NCBI GenBank assembly: GCA_049315745.1
Contig: JBMOJO010000026.1
Coordinates: 1-27,061, forward strand
Reading direction: 5' to 3'
DNA length: 27,061 nucleotides
Source of the DNA: JADJPL01 sp049315745
GTDB lineage: Bacteria > Bacteroidota > Bacteroidia > Chitinophagales > Saprospiraceae
Shown: one piece after another, positions 1-8,150 of the stretch
Numbering within the stretch: position 1 is the first letter of the stretch
Layout of the letters: each line of letters opens with the position of its first letter
Made by a program: the position numbers and the translations under genes
The notes under the pieces: generated by a model
Database searches by the model: none
Told to the model about the DNA's origin: nothing
What the model saw: the letters and a program-made list of their open reading frames with translations, nothing else

Positions 1-40
1 CGCTTCGCGAAATCATGAAAAACAAGTCTCCATCCAAAGA

Positions 41-69
41 AAATTCTGCCGCCGCAGGCGGCACAATTT
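41..69. repeat. Short GC-rich hairpin (palindrome)
   Basis: Arms TGCCGCC (47-53) and GGCGGCA (57-63) are perfect complements around a GCA loop. The stem continues with AAATT/AATTT after one C-C mismatch. It lies beyond the 3' end of the TonB-dependent receptor, 10 bp from a second hairpin. There is no T-run on either side, so a classical intrinsic terminator is not supported. A REP-like element is possible. Confidence 0.5.
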
Positions 70-78
70 ACGTTCAGG

Positions 79-123
79 ATATGGTGATTTGGCGGCTATT
101 CATTGGCCGCCAAATCACGATAT
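79..123. repeat. Long hairpin just downstream of the TonB-dependent receptor
   Basis: A perfect 13-bp stem is formed by GTGATTTGGCGGC (84-96) and GCCGCCAAATCAC (106-118) with a 9-nt loop. It extends by four more pairs (ATAT/ATAT) after a single G-G mismatch. It ends 3 bp from the receptor's stop codon, so in the leftward transcript it would protect or define the 3' end. It lacks the U-tract of a standard intrinsic terminator. Its ATTTGG...CCAAAT core recurs in other palindromes of the window. Confidence 0.6.
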
Positions 124-126
124 TCT

Positions 127-2949
127 TTACTTGATATCAAACTTCAGGCGGGCGAACCAGAATGCGCCGTTGAAGCCGAACTGCTGAACGCGGCGGCTAT
201 AGACGAAGCGGCCGAGGCTCATGTTGCCGGAGTGGGTATGGCGGTCCTGATAGGTATCGAAGATATTGTTCCCACCAATCGTTGCCGTAATTCCTTTCAC
301 CAGGTTATAACTTACTGAAGCGTCGAAGATTACTTTGGCATTGAACGTCTGGTCGAGCGTTTCGCGATTGCCCGTGAAGGCATTGACCGGGAAAGCGCCC
401 GGGTTGGCAGGGTTCATGGTCGGGTCGAGGTAAATTACCTTGCCGAAATGTACCCCTCTGGCCATTGCAGAGAATTTACCGACTTTGTAGTTGAGCGTAA
501 AATTCACTTTTTCGCGCGGAACTGCAACTTCCATTCGGCTTTGGTCTTCGCGGTTGAAGTAGTTGGCGATTTGCCCGGTGCGGACGAGTACATCCGATGC
601 TTTAATAATTACCTTACCGCTTTCATCCTTCTTCACTTCGTTCTTGATGAAAGAACCTGCAAGCGTTGCCTTGAATTCGTGCTTGGAGGCGACGCGGAAA
701 TCGTAGGACAAAACCGCCTCGATACCACGGGCACGCGTATCCACGGCGTTGGAGAAGAAGTTGGCCGTCTGGGCGCCTGCGGCGCGCAGCTGGGCCAGCA
801 GGTTTGCATCGTTGCCGCCGCTGAAGTTATTGGTCAGGATCACGCGGTCGTTAATATCAATCTGGTAGGCGTCAATGGTAAGTTCCAGCCCGTCAGCAGG
901 GCGGGTTGTGATGCCGAGGGTATAACTCTGGGAAGTTTCCTGCTTGAGCTGCGGGATACCCAGCAATTTAGCCGGCTGGCTGTCGTTGGTAAACGTCCCG
1001 CTTTCCACGGGAGTCAACACACCGTTAATGGTGATGAAGAGGGTATTGGTTTTGGCATAGAAGCGCTGCTGCATAGATGGCGCGCGGAAACCCGTGCTCA
1101 TGGACCCCCGGATCGAGAAAGCATTGCTCACCTTGTAGCGGGAAGCCAGCTTATAGTTGAGCGTGCTGCCGAAGTCGGAGTAGTTTTCGAAGCGCAGGGC
1201 ACCGGCGATCATGAATTTATCGGAGAAATCCTGCTCGAGGTCAATATACCCGGCGAAGCTGGTCCGGTTATTATCGCCCTCGTTTGCAGGAAGGAAACCC
1301 GGAAATACCTGTGCGCCACCGGCAGCGCCGGAAGCCTGGTCGTAATTCCTCCAGGAAGACTCTTCGCCGGGAACAATACCGAATTGTTCGGAGCGGAATT
1401 CGGCGCCAAATGCGACGTTAAGGCCCGCCATGACATCGTACATGCGGCTTAAATCGGCATTTACGGTGTTTTGGACGAAACTCAGGGAGCCTGCATCAAA
1501 GGTAGTTTGCAGGTTGCTGCCGCGGACTGCTGCCTGGGAATAGTTGACGGAGTTGTCCACAGTGAAGCCAAAATCATTGCGCCCGTAGGTATTGCTGAAA
1601 TCCACGGCCCAATCGCCGAGTTTGCCCCTCAAACCGGCCGCAAGGCTGAAGTCGGTGATATCCGTCTGGATGAGCGGCAGGAACCCGTTTGGATAGAGTC
1701 CAAAAACGCTGTTCCGGTAAATCGCCGCCCCCGACTGGATAGAAGAAGGATAGCGGAAAAATCCGGCCGCTTCGCCATTTTTCCGGTTGTACCCACCGAA
1801 TACATAGGCTTCCCAGCCGCCACCGAGGCTGAGTTCTGAATTCAAGAACAATCCGCCGCCGGTGATTTTTGACTGGCCTATCCGCATATCGAAAAAGTCG
1901 CGGTTGAGGCCACGGGCAAGCAGAAAGGAATCGTCGCGGATCTGTCCGTTGACGGAGGGGTAAACTTGTCCGGAGTAAGTTCCGGAGCGGAATGTAGGCT
2001 CGCGGGAGATGTACTCCCCAGTCAGGTTTACGAAACCCTTGGAGCCGAGGTTGAAGCCATAATTGACCCCTGCCTGAACCGTCTGGCCATCGGTAACCTG
2101 TACACTCGGATCGTCGGTTTTGTTCTGGGCTTTAAAGATAGCAAAATTTTTGTCAAAGCTGGTGCGGTTGAACCCGTATGAAACACTTCCGTCAATAACA
2201 CCGGTTTTTTGCTTTAAAACGATATTGATCACGCCCGCAATTGCATCGGAACCATACTGGGCGGCTGCCCCATCCCGCAGGATTTCGATGCGCTCGATGG
2301 AACTTGCAGGAATGGCGCTAAGGTCTGTACCAACCGTACCGCGGTTAACCGTACCGTTTACGTTGACGAGTGCAGATTGATGGCGGCGCTTGCCATTGAC
2401 CAGGATGAGGACTTGGTCGGGGCCAAGGCCGCGAAGTTGGCCCGGGTCAACGTGGTCGGTACCATCGGAAATTGTTTGGCGGGCCGATTGAAAAGAAGGC
2501 GCTACGTAAGTCAGGATCTGGTTGAGGTCCACCTGACCAATTTCGTTTACAATACTGGCAATCGGGATGACGTCCACCGGAACAGCGGTCTCCAGCTTGG
2601 TACGGGTGGCATTTCTGGAGCCGATAACCGTGACCATGTCAATATCGAGACCCTCCGTCAGGATAGCGTCAATCTGCGTCCTGCCATTTATGGCGATTTC
2701 TTCGGAGCGGTAACCAATATAGGAAAACACCAGCGCCGTTCCACCGGCGGGAACCTCAATAGAATAAGCGCCGTTCAGGTCTGTGACCGTCCCAACGGAG
2801 CTATTCTTTACCGTAACGGATGCACCAATGAGCGGCTCGTTGGTATCCGCATCAACAACCTTGCCGCTTACAACTGTTTGAGCGGAAAGGTTGTTTACAC
2901 TCATGGTGATTATCGCCACCATCAGAAAGAAGAGTAATCTGAACTTCAT
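127..2949 (-). CDS. TonB-dependent outer-membrane receptor with carboxypeptidase-regulatory-like domain
   Basis: This is a 940-residue outer-membrane receptor for energised uptake of a ligand that cannot be named from sequence. Residues 1-23 form a signal peptide ending LSA-Q. Residues about 27-105 are a CarboxypepD_reg-like beta-sandwich (SGKVVDADTNEPLIGASV, with the YIGY motif at 77-80). Residues about 115-250 are the plug, including VLILVNGKRRH, IERIEILRDGAAAQYGSDAIAGVINI. The rest reads as a 22-strand barrel ending in alternating aromatic residues. The length is normal for the family. No SusD-like lipoprotein lies beside it, so it is not a canonical SusCD pair. The ATG at 2947-2949 is followed directly by the signal peptide. 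A strong -7 element (TATATTTG) lies about 180 bp upstream. Function is certain at family level; the substrate is unknown. Confidence 0.95.
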   Translation of the reverse strand: MKFRLLFFLMVAIITMSVNNLSAQTVVSGKVVDADTNEPLIGASVTVKNSSVGTVTDLNGAYSIEVPAGGTALVFSYIGYRSEEIAINGRTQIDAILTEGLDIDMVTVIGSRNATRTKLETAVPVDVIPIASIVNEIGQVDLNQILTYVAPSFQSARQTISDGTDHVDPGQLRGLGPDQVLILVNGKRRHQSALVNVNGTVNRGTVGTDLSAIPASSIERIEILRDGAAAQYGSDAIAGVINIVLKQKTGVIDGSVSYGFNRTSFDKNFAIFKAQNKTDDPSVQVTDGQTVQAGVNYGFNLGSKGFVNLTGEYISREPTFRSGTYSGQVYPSVNGQIRDDSFLLARGLNRDFFDMRIGQSKITGGGLFLNSELSLGGGWEAYVFGGYNRKNGEAAGFFRYPSSIQSGAAIYRNSVFGLYPNGFLPLIQTDITDFSLAAGLRGKLGDWAVDFSNTYGRNDFGFTVDNSVNYSQAAVRGSNLQTTFDAGSLSFVQNTVNADLSRMYDVMAGLNVAFGAEFRSEQFGIVPGEESSWRNYDQASGAAGGAQVFPGFLPANEGDNNRTSFAGYIDLEQDFSDKFMIAGALRFENYSDFGSTLNYKLASRYKVSNAFSIRGSMSTGFRAPSMQQRFYAKTNTLFITINGVLTPVESGTFTNDSQPAKLLGIPQLKQETSQSYTLGITTRPADGLELTIDAYQIDINDRVILTNNFSGGNDANLLAQLRAAGAQTANFFSNAVDTRARGIEAVLSYDFRVASKHEFKATLAGSFIKNEVKKDESGKVIIKASDVLVRTGQIANYFNREDQSRMEVAVPREKVNFTLNYKVGKFSAMARGVHFGKVIYLDPTMNPANPGAFPVNAFTGNRETLDQTFNAKVIFDASVSYNLVKGITATIGGNNIFDTYQDRHTHSGNMSLGRFVYSRRVQQFGFNGAFWFARLKFDIK

Positions 2950-3122
2950 AAATACAGGTTTGAGTGAAAAAAAATGTAGTTTAATGCCTTTCCTTCACAG
3001 GGCAGGCGGGGAGGTAGTTGACTTTTGTCTTTGGGAATCATGCTGAACGAGCGCGGCCAAGAAATGGTTTCTACCGAAAGCATACTGGAAAAACGTGAAT
3101 AAATAGGTTCTTTAAGGTTTGA

Positions 3123-3172
3123 TTTGGAAACAAATATAATGAAAACAGATAAAATTCACAGATGTTTCCAAA
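3123..3172 (-). promoter_or_regulatory. Receptor promoter with flanking 10-bp inverted repeat (operator-like)
   Basis: On the minus strand, TATATTTG (3138-3131) is an exact match to the Bacteroidota -7 consensus TAnnTTTG. It is bracketed by TTTGGAAACA (3123-3132) and its reverse complement TGTTTCCAAA (3163-3172), with centres exactly 40 bp apart. The downstream arm covers the likely start of transcription and the upstream arm lies just above -33. I see no good TTG at -33. A factor binding both arms could control the receptor; this is inference from layout. Confidence 0.45.
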
Positions 3173-3230
3173 ACGGCCGCTTCTAAATTAAAAAAAAACC
3201 GTCCAGGTAAAATTGCTGAAAACTAATTTT

Positions 3231-3704
3231 ATGCTACAGACAATGCCCCCGGCCGCAAGGGTCTGGGTTTATCAAAGCAACCGCTCCCTGAGCAGTGAGG
3301 AAATAAGCGATGTAGAGCGCGCCCTCGGAACGTTCGTACGACAGTGGACAAGCCATAATGCCCGGCTCCACGCAGCCGGCGAAGTCCGGCATGGCCGGTT
3401 TATCATCCTCGCGGTTGACGAAAGCCAGTCGGGCGCGAGCGGCTGCTCAATTGACAAATCTGTCGCATTTATGAAGAGCCTACAGTCTTCGCTAGGTATT
3501 GACCTCTTTGACCGTATGTGTTTTACTTACCTCGAGGGCGAAGAAGTGCGGAGCGCAAGCAGGGAATCCTTCGCCGCAAGCTTTGCCCGGGGTGAAATCA
3601 ATGACACCACCCTTGTATTCGATACCTTGGTGGATACTGCAGGAAAGCTCGAAAAAGCATTCATCAAGCCGCTTGGGGAAAGCTGGCATAAAAGGTTGAT
3701 ATAA
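3231..3704 (+). CDS. Conserved hypothetical protein (Bacteroidota family)
   Basis: This is a 157-residue soluble protein without signal peptide or membrane segment. The ATG at 3231 is preferred over a TTG six codons upstream. The next ATG, four codons on, is also possible. It resembles a small Bacteroidota family often labelled 'ABC transporter ATPase' in databases. I see no Walker A, signature or Walker B motif here, so that name would be misleading. Recognisable features are an N-terminal WVYQSNRSLSSEEI segment, a central RFIILAVDE strand, GCSIDKSV, and a C-terminal amphipathic region. It ends 2 bp before the Spo0M-like gene and is probably co-transcribed with it. No function is claimed. 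Confidence 0.75.
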   Translation: MLQTMPPAARVWVYQSNRSLSSEEISDVERALGTFVRQWTSHNARLHAAGEVRHGRFIILAVDESQSGASGCSIDKSVAFMKSLQSSLGIDLFDRMCFTYLEGEEVRSASRESFAASFARGEINDTTLVFDTLVDTAGKLEKAFIKPLGESWHKRLI

Positions 3705-3706
3705 CT

Positions 3707-4168
3707 ATGATCGGCAGGGTAAAACAGTGGCTGGGGATCGAAGGCGTAAAGCTGGAACTGCTCATTCCGGAAGAGCTCGATGGGGCACAGGGCTCCTTCG
3801 CCGGCCGGCTGCGCTTTCAGTCTATGAACACCCAGCAGGTGACTTTCATCAAAATCGCGCTGATCGAACGGTATTCCAGAGGAAGGGGACAGGAAAAACT
3901 GGTTGACGAATACGAACTCGGCAAACTGGAAATCGCAAAGGAAATCGAAATCCCTGCAGGAAGGATTGTCGAAATTCCTTTTTCCCTTAACTTCTCCCTG
4001 GCACATTCTGCCTTCGACGAAATGGAGCGGACTTTTTTCCTCGGTGGGATCGCAAAAGCGGCAAAACTCCTCAACGCGGTAAAATCAGAATTCCGGGTCG
4101 AAGCAGAGGCCAAAGTAAGGGGTACGGCACTCAACCCTTTTGATAAAAAGGCGGTTTTGGTAAAATAA
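3707..4168 (+). CDS. Spo0M/arrestin-like protein
   Basis: This is a 153-residue protein resembling the N-terminal arrestin-like half of Spo0M ('sporulation-control') proteins. The opening KQWLGIEGVKLELLIPEELDGAQGSFAGRLRF fits the beta-sandwich pattern, as do the paired strands QQVTFIKIALIERYS and IEIPAGRIVEIPFSLNF. Bacillus Spo0M is about 250 residues, so this is a short form. Bacteroidota do not sporulate in this way, so the historical name says little about its role; a scaffold or envelope-stress function would be a guess. The gene starts 2 bp after the preceding stop and is followed by about 450 bp of non-coding DNA. Confidence 0.7.
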   Translation: MIGRVKQWLGIEGVKLELLIPEELDGAQGSFAGRLRFQSMNTQQVTFIKIALIERYSRGRGQEKLVDEYELGKLEIAKEIEIPAGRIVEIPFSLNFSLAHSAFDEMERTFFLGGIAKAAKLLNAVKSEFRVEAEAKVRGTALNPFDKKAVLVK

Positions 4169-4300
4169 ACCCATGTCCGGAGCTTCCCCAAATGGATGTA
4201 ACGGTTTCCAGTACGCACCAAAACTCCGCAAGCCCGATTTTATCCCCTCTTTGATGTGATTTTTGGGAATATTGACATAAAATTTTAAATTACAGGCGAA

Positions 4301-4325
4301 TAACGTATTTTTTACGTTAATTTTG
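4301..4325 (+). promoter_or_regulatory. Promoter element overlapped by a palindrome
   Basis: TAACGTA (4301-4307) and TACGTTA (4313-4319) form a perfect 7-bp inverted repeat around five T. Its last two bases are the first two of TAATTTTG (4318-4325), an exact TAnnTTTG -7 match pointing toward the exporter genes. The overlap suggests an operator, but a long leader of about 290 nt to the start codon would result. The stem could instead terminate the upstream Spo0M transcript. Confidence 0.35.
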
Positions 4326-4463
4326 TGTTGTAAGCACGTGTTGGCAGCGCCCTAACTCTTTTCTATGCCCCCCGGTTCATAACATACATCCTGAACGGAG
4401 GCCTGAAATACTTTTTTAACCGGCGATGAACACACCACAACCAGTGTAATGGACATTTTATCA

Positions 4464-4471
4464 TAAATTTG
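4464..4471 (+). promoter_or_regulatory. Second candidate -7 element before the exporter
   Basis: TAAATTTG is an exact TAnnTTTG match lying 152 bp before the TTG start of the exporter. No clear TTG lies 19-21 bp upstream, so it rests on the -7 element alone. Confidence 0.3.
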
Positions 4472-4623
4472 CTGTAACAAGCCTGCGGATTGGAAAAGAA
4501 GGGATCTGTTTTGCACGCGAATATTTTTCAAGGCAGCGCAACCGCGAAAAATCTGCAGGTCGCGCTGATTTGTGCCCTTCCGGCCGTGGCACGGCAGCAC
4601 TGAGATATTAACACAATCAGGAT

Positions 4624-6807
4624 TTGAGGGGTTTTCCATTCTACCAGCAACTGGACGCCATGGACTGTGGCGCGGCCTGTCTTCGCATGATCGCGAAGTA
4701 CTTCGGCCGGGTCTATTCCCTCGACTATCTGAGGGACCTGACCTTCATTGGCAAGCAGGGGGTCTCGCTCCTCGAAATCAGCGATGCAGCCGAACATATC
4801 GGGCTCCAGACGCTGGCGGTAGAAATAGATTACGACCATCTACAAACCGTCATCCCTTTCCCCTGTATCGCACACTGGCGGAACGACCATTTCGTCGTGG
4901 TCTATAAAGCAGATAAAAACTTCGTTTGGATTGCAGACCCCGCCAGGGCAAAGTACAAGCTCAATAAGCAGGAATTCCTGCAGCGATGGGTGCAGTACAA
5001 AGACGATGGGGGAAAAGGGGTGGTACTGATCCTCCAAACTACGCCGGAGTTTTTCAAACATCGTGGCGAACAGACTGATAAAGGCACGTTTGAATACGTT
5101 CTGAATTATTTCGGCCGCTACAGCCCTTTTATCATCCAATTACTGATCGGCGTCTTCGTAGGGACGATCATCCAGGTCCTTTTCCCGTTCATGGTCAAGG
5201 GAGTGGTGGATGTCGGCATACAGACTTACGACCTGCATTTCATCACGCTGGTCTTAATCGCCCAGTTGGTGCTGTTTATGACCCAGGTCTCCATCGAATA
5301 TATGCGGAGCTGGATTCTGCTCCATGTGGGTATCCGGGTCAATATCAGCCTGATCTCCGATTATCTCATCAAGCTGACCCGCCTGCCCCTCCGCTTTTTC
5401 GAAAGCAAACTGGTAGGGGACCTCGTCCAGCGCGTCAACGACCACGAGCGGGTGCAGCGGTTCCTGACTTCCACTTCCCTGCTTTCGTTGTTTTCAATGC
5501 TCAACCTGGTGGCTTTCGCCTGTGTTTTGGTATTCTGGAACCTCACCGTGTTTCTGATCTTCATCGGGGGTGCCGTACTGAATATCGCCTGGGTACTGTT
5601 GTTTGCAGGCTGGCGTCGCGACCTGGACTTCAAGCGCTTCGACCAGTCTGCCGAAAACCAGACCAACCTGATGGAGCTGATCTATGGGATGCAGGATATC
5701 AAGTTGTTCAATGCGGAAAAACAAAAACGCTGGGCATGGGAGCGCGTCCAGTCCCAACTATTCCGTACCGGGCTCAGTAACCTTCGGCTTACCCAGGTGC
5801 AGAAGGTCGGGGCGATCGCAATCAATGAGATCAAGAACCTCATCATCATCTTTTTTGTCGCCAAAGCAGTCATCGCCACAGAGATGACGCTCGGGATGCT
5901 GGTAGCCATCCAATATATCATCGGACAGCTCAACAGCCAGGTAAACCAGTTGCTGGAATTTGCTTTTTCCCTGCAAGAGGTCAGGATCAGCCTTAGCCGG
6001 ATGAATGAAATCCACCTCAAAACGAATGAAGAAAACCCGGAAGAGAAAATCACCATCCTGCCTGAATACGGCGATATTTCGCTGGACCAGGTTTCTTTTC
6101 AGTACAGTGGCCCGAATTCGCCTTACGTCCTCCGCAACATCAATGTGCGTATCCCTAAAGGCCGGGTCACGGCAATCGTCGGCCGCAGCGGCAGCGGCAA
6201 AACGACCCTTCTAAAACTCTTGCTCAACTTTTATCCGCCTTCTGAGGGTATCGTACGGATCGGCGACATCAACCTCACCGGGATCAGCAATAAGCTTTGG
6301 CGGAGGAAATGCGGGGTAGTACTGCAGGACGGGTTTATCTTCTCTGATACCATTGCCCGGAATATTGCCCTTGGAGATGAGATTATAGACAAAGAAAAAC
6401 TTCTGCGGGCAGTGAAGACGGCCAATATCCAGAGCTTCATAGAATCCCTCGATATGGGCTACAATACCCGGATCGGCCAGGACGGGGTAGGGTTGAGCCA
6501 GGGCCAGCGGCAGCGCCTCCTGATCGCCCGCGCCGTATATAAATCGCCGGATTATCTTTTTTTTGACGAAGCGACCACTGCCCTGGATTCCTTCAATGAG
6601 ATGGTCATCATGGAAAACCTGCTGGAATATTTCAACAGAAAGACAATCGTCCTCGTCGCCCACCGCCTGAGTACGATTAAGCATGCCGACAATATTATCG
6701 TGATGGAAGATGGCGAAATTGTCGAGCAGGGCACACACGAAGAGCTGACCTATTCCCGCAAAGCATACTTTCAGTTGGTGCGCAACCAGATCGAGCTTGG
6801 GGCCTGA
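4624..6807 (+). CDS. Peptidase-containing ABC transporter (C39 bacteriocin-type exporter)
   Basis: This 727-residue protein is expected to cleave a leader peptide and export the mature peptide across the inner membrane. Residues 1-130 are a C39 peptidase with oxyanion Gln9, catalytic Cys15 (in DAMDCGAAC), His89 (NDHFVVV) and Asp105 (IADPA), so it looks active. Residues about 165-440 hold the transmembrane region. Residues about 480-727 hold the nucleotide-binding domain, with Walker A GRSGSGKTT, signature LSQGQ (canonically LSGGQ), Walker B YLFFDEATTALD and a switch His in VAHRLST. The start is TTG: an in-frame stop lies at 4609, and the next Met (residue 13) would remove the Gln9 region. It forms a pair with the HlyD-type gene 23 bp downstream. 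No precursor peptide is visible nearby. Confidence 0.93.
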   Translation: MRGFPFYQQLDAMDCGAACLRMIAKYFGRVYSLDYLRDLTFIGKQGVSLLEISDAAEHIGLQTLAVEIDYDHLQTVIPFPCIAHWRNDHFVVVYKADKNFVWIADPARAKYKLNKQEFLQRWVQYKDDGGKGVVLILQTTPEFFKHRGEQTDKGTFEYVLNYFGRYSPFIIQLLIGVFVGTIIQVLFPFMVKGVVDVGIQTYDLHFITLVLIAQLVLFMTQVSIEYMRSWILLHVGIRVNISLISDYLIKLTRLPLRFFESKLVGDLVQRVNDHERVQRFLTSTSLLSLFSMLNLVAFACVLVFWNLTVFLIFIGGAVLNIAWVLLFAGWRRDLDFKRFDQSAENQTNLMELIYGMQDIKLFNAEKQKRWAWERVQSQLFRTGLSNLRLTQVQKVGAIAINEIKNLIIIFFVAKAVIATEMTLGMLVAIQYIIGQLNSQVNQLLEFAFSLQEVRISLSRMNEIHLKTNEENPEEKITILPEYGDISLDQVSFQYSGPNSPYVLRNINVRIPKGRVTAIVGRSGSGKTTLLKLLLNFYPPSEGIVRIGDINLTGISNKLWRRKCGVVLQDGFIFSDTIARNIALGDEIIDKEKLLRAVKTANIQSFIESLDMGYNTRIGQDGVGLSQGQRQRLLIARAVYKSPDYLFFDEATTALDSFNEMVIMENLLEYFNRKTIVLVAHRLSTIKHADNIIVMEDGEIVEQGTHEELTYSRKAYFQLVRNQIELGA

Positions 6808-6830
6808 GGGCAGCGGCAAAAAATCTTGCT

Positions 6831-8150
6831 ATGTACGAAGATGAAAATTTCGAGAACCGGAGCGAGGAAGTGCAGGAAATCCTGGGCACGCCCCCGCCGT
6901 GGCTGTTGCGCTACGGTACCGTCCTCATCCTCTTTGCCTTCGTTGTATTCGCATGGCTGAGTTTTTGGATCGAATACCCCGATATGGTCGTTGACCCTAT
7001 CCGTATTACGTTCAAGGAACCCCCGGTGCGTTTCCGCGCACAGGAAGGAAATTATATCGAATCCGTACTCGTGCAGGACAACCAGGCCGTAAAAGTCAAC
7101 CAGGTCCTGTTAGTATTCAGAAATACCGCCAATTTCAACCACGTCCTCTACCTCTCCGACCAGATGAAAAACCTGCCGAACGAAGCGGATACTACCCTCT
7201 CGCAGTTTTCCCTGGATACTACCCTGATCATCGGCGAGTTACAGGCTGACTTATACAATTTTTACGAAAAACAATCCGATTATCGCCTTGCCCGCATGGG
7301 ACAGTTCAAAAGCAGCGATATCCAGACCCTTCAGCGGCAAATTTCTTCCTTGGAGACTGCCCTCGCAGGCAGGCGCGCAGCCTGGAAAAACACGGCTGAA
7401 AAAATTGACCAAGGCAGTATCGAGCTCAAGAAACGGGAAATGGAATATAAGGTCGGAAAAATTACGAGCGGAGATTTGTCCCGGTTCCGCAGCGAATACT
7501 CCCTGCTGGAAGAAGAACGCGAGGCCCTGGAAGCCGCTATCCGGGAGCGGCAGTTCGAAATCGGATCTATGAAAGGCCAAATCCTGTCGGTCCGACAAGG
7601 CGGGGAGGAAAATCGCGTGGCAACTTCGAGCGCCCTTGTTGATGCTTACCTGAAACTTAAGCTCCGCCTCAACGCTTTCATGAAAAAGTATTTCCTCACC
7701 GCTCCGTTTGACGGCACCGCTCAAATCATCGGACGCAATGTTGCTGCAGGGCAATTCGTTGATGAAGGCGATGAGCTGCTCGTCGTCATGCCGACCGGCG
7801 AACGCCAGCTGATCGGTGAAATGCAGATCCCTTTTGAAAAATCCGGCACGGTAAAGACCGGCCAACGTGTAGTGATCCGCATTAACGGATTCCCCTATCC
7901 GGAATATGGCTCGATTATTGGCGAAGTTTCCTGGAAATCAAAAGTTACGCGCACAGTGGACCGCAAAATCGTCGTGCCGGTAGAGGTCAAGCTCCCCCAG
8001 CCATTGGTCACCAATACCAACCGGCCAATATTGTCTGAGGAAGAGCTTTCCGGAGAGGCCCGCATCATCACGACGGAGCGGCGCTTCATCGAGCGCGTGC
8101 TGGGCAACCCGGAAAGCTGGTCCATAAAACGCCTGGGGCCCGGCAATTAA
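6831..8150 (+). CDS. HlyD-family membrane fusion protein
   Basis: This 439-residue periplasmic adaptor should link the upstream ABC exporter to an outer-membrane channel. A short acidic cytoplasmic N-terminus is followed by one membrane anchor at about 29-47. A lipoyl/biotinyl-like half follows (IESVLVQDNQAVKVNQVLL), then a coiled-coil hairpin at about 140-260 rich in Glu, Leu and Lys. The second lipoyl half (FLTAPFDGTAQII, VDEGDELLVVMP) and a beta-barrel (VKTGQRVVIRINGFPYPEYG) complete the HlyD layout. No TolC-like gene is in the window, so the outer-membrane partner must be elsewhere. Its TAA overlaps the stop codon of the convergent lpdA within TTAA. Confidence 0.92.
   Translation: MYEDENFENRSEEVQEILGTPPPWLLRYGTVLILFAFVVFAWLSFWIEYPDMVVDPIRITFKEPPVRFRAQEGNYIESVLVQDNQAVKVNQVLLVFRNTANFNHVLYLSDQMKNLPNEADTTLSQFSLDTTLIIGELQADLYNFYEKQSDYRLARMGQFKSSDIQTLQRQISSLETALAGRRAAWKNTAEKIDQGSIELKKREMEYKVGKITSGDLSRFRSEYSLLEEEREALEAAIRERQFEIGSMKGQILSVRQGGEENRVATSSALVDAYLKLKLRLNAFMKKYFLTAPFDGTAQIIGRNVAAGQFVDEGDELLVVMPTGERQLIGEMQIPFEKSGTVKTGQRVVIRINGFPYPEYGSIIGEVSWKSKVTRTVDRKIVVPVEVKLPQPLVTNTNRPILSEEELSGEARIITTERRFIERVLGNPESWSIKRLGPGN

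Larger units (their letters stand above)
4169..4623. other. Non-coding leader before the peptide exporter
   Basis: This stretch of 455 bp has no convincing gene. The longest rightward ATG frame is 28 codons (4173-4259) and lacks a double-glycine leader. The region holds the palindrome and promoter at 4301-4325 and a second TAAATTTG at 4464-4471. I looked specifically for a small precursor peptide for the exporter and found none that begins with ATG. Confidence 0.6.

Noticed and set aside
448..1452. 334-codon rightward open frame
   Set aside because: It lies wholly antisense to the TonB-dependent receptor, whose domains are unmistakable, and its translation has no protein-like pattern.
3231..3704. 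'ABC transporter ATPase' label for the conserved hypothetical
   Set aside because: No Walker A, signature or Walker B motif is present in the 157 residues.
4352..4639. 95-codon leftward frame in the exporter leader
   Set aside because: No leader-peptide motif and no promoter; considered as a hidden exporter substrate and not supported.
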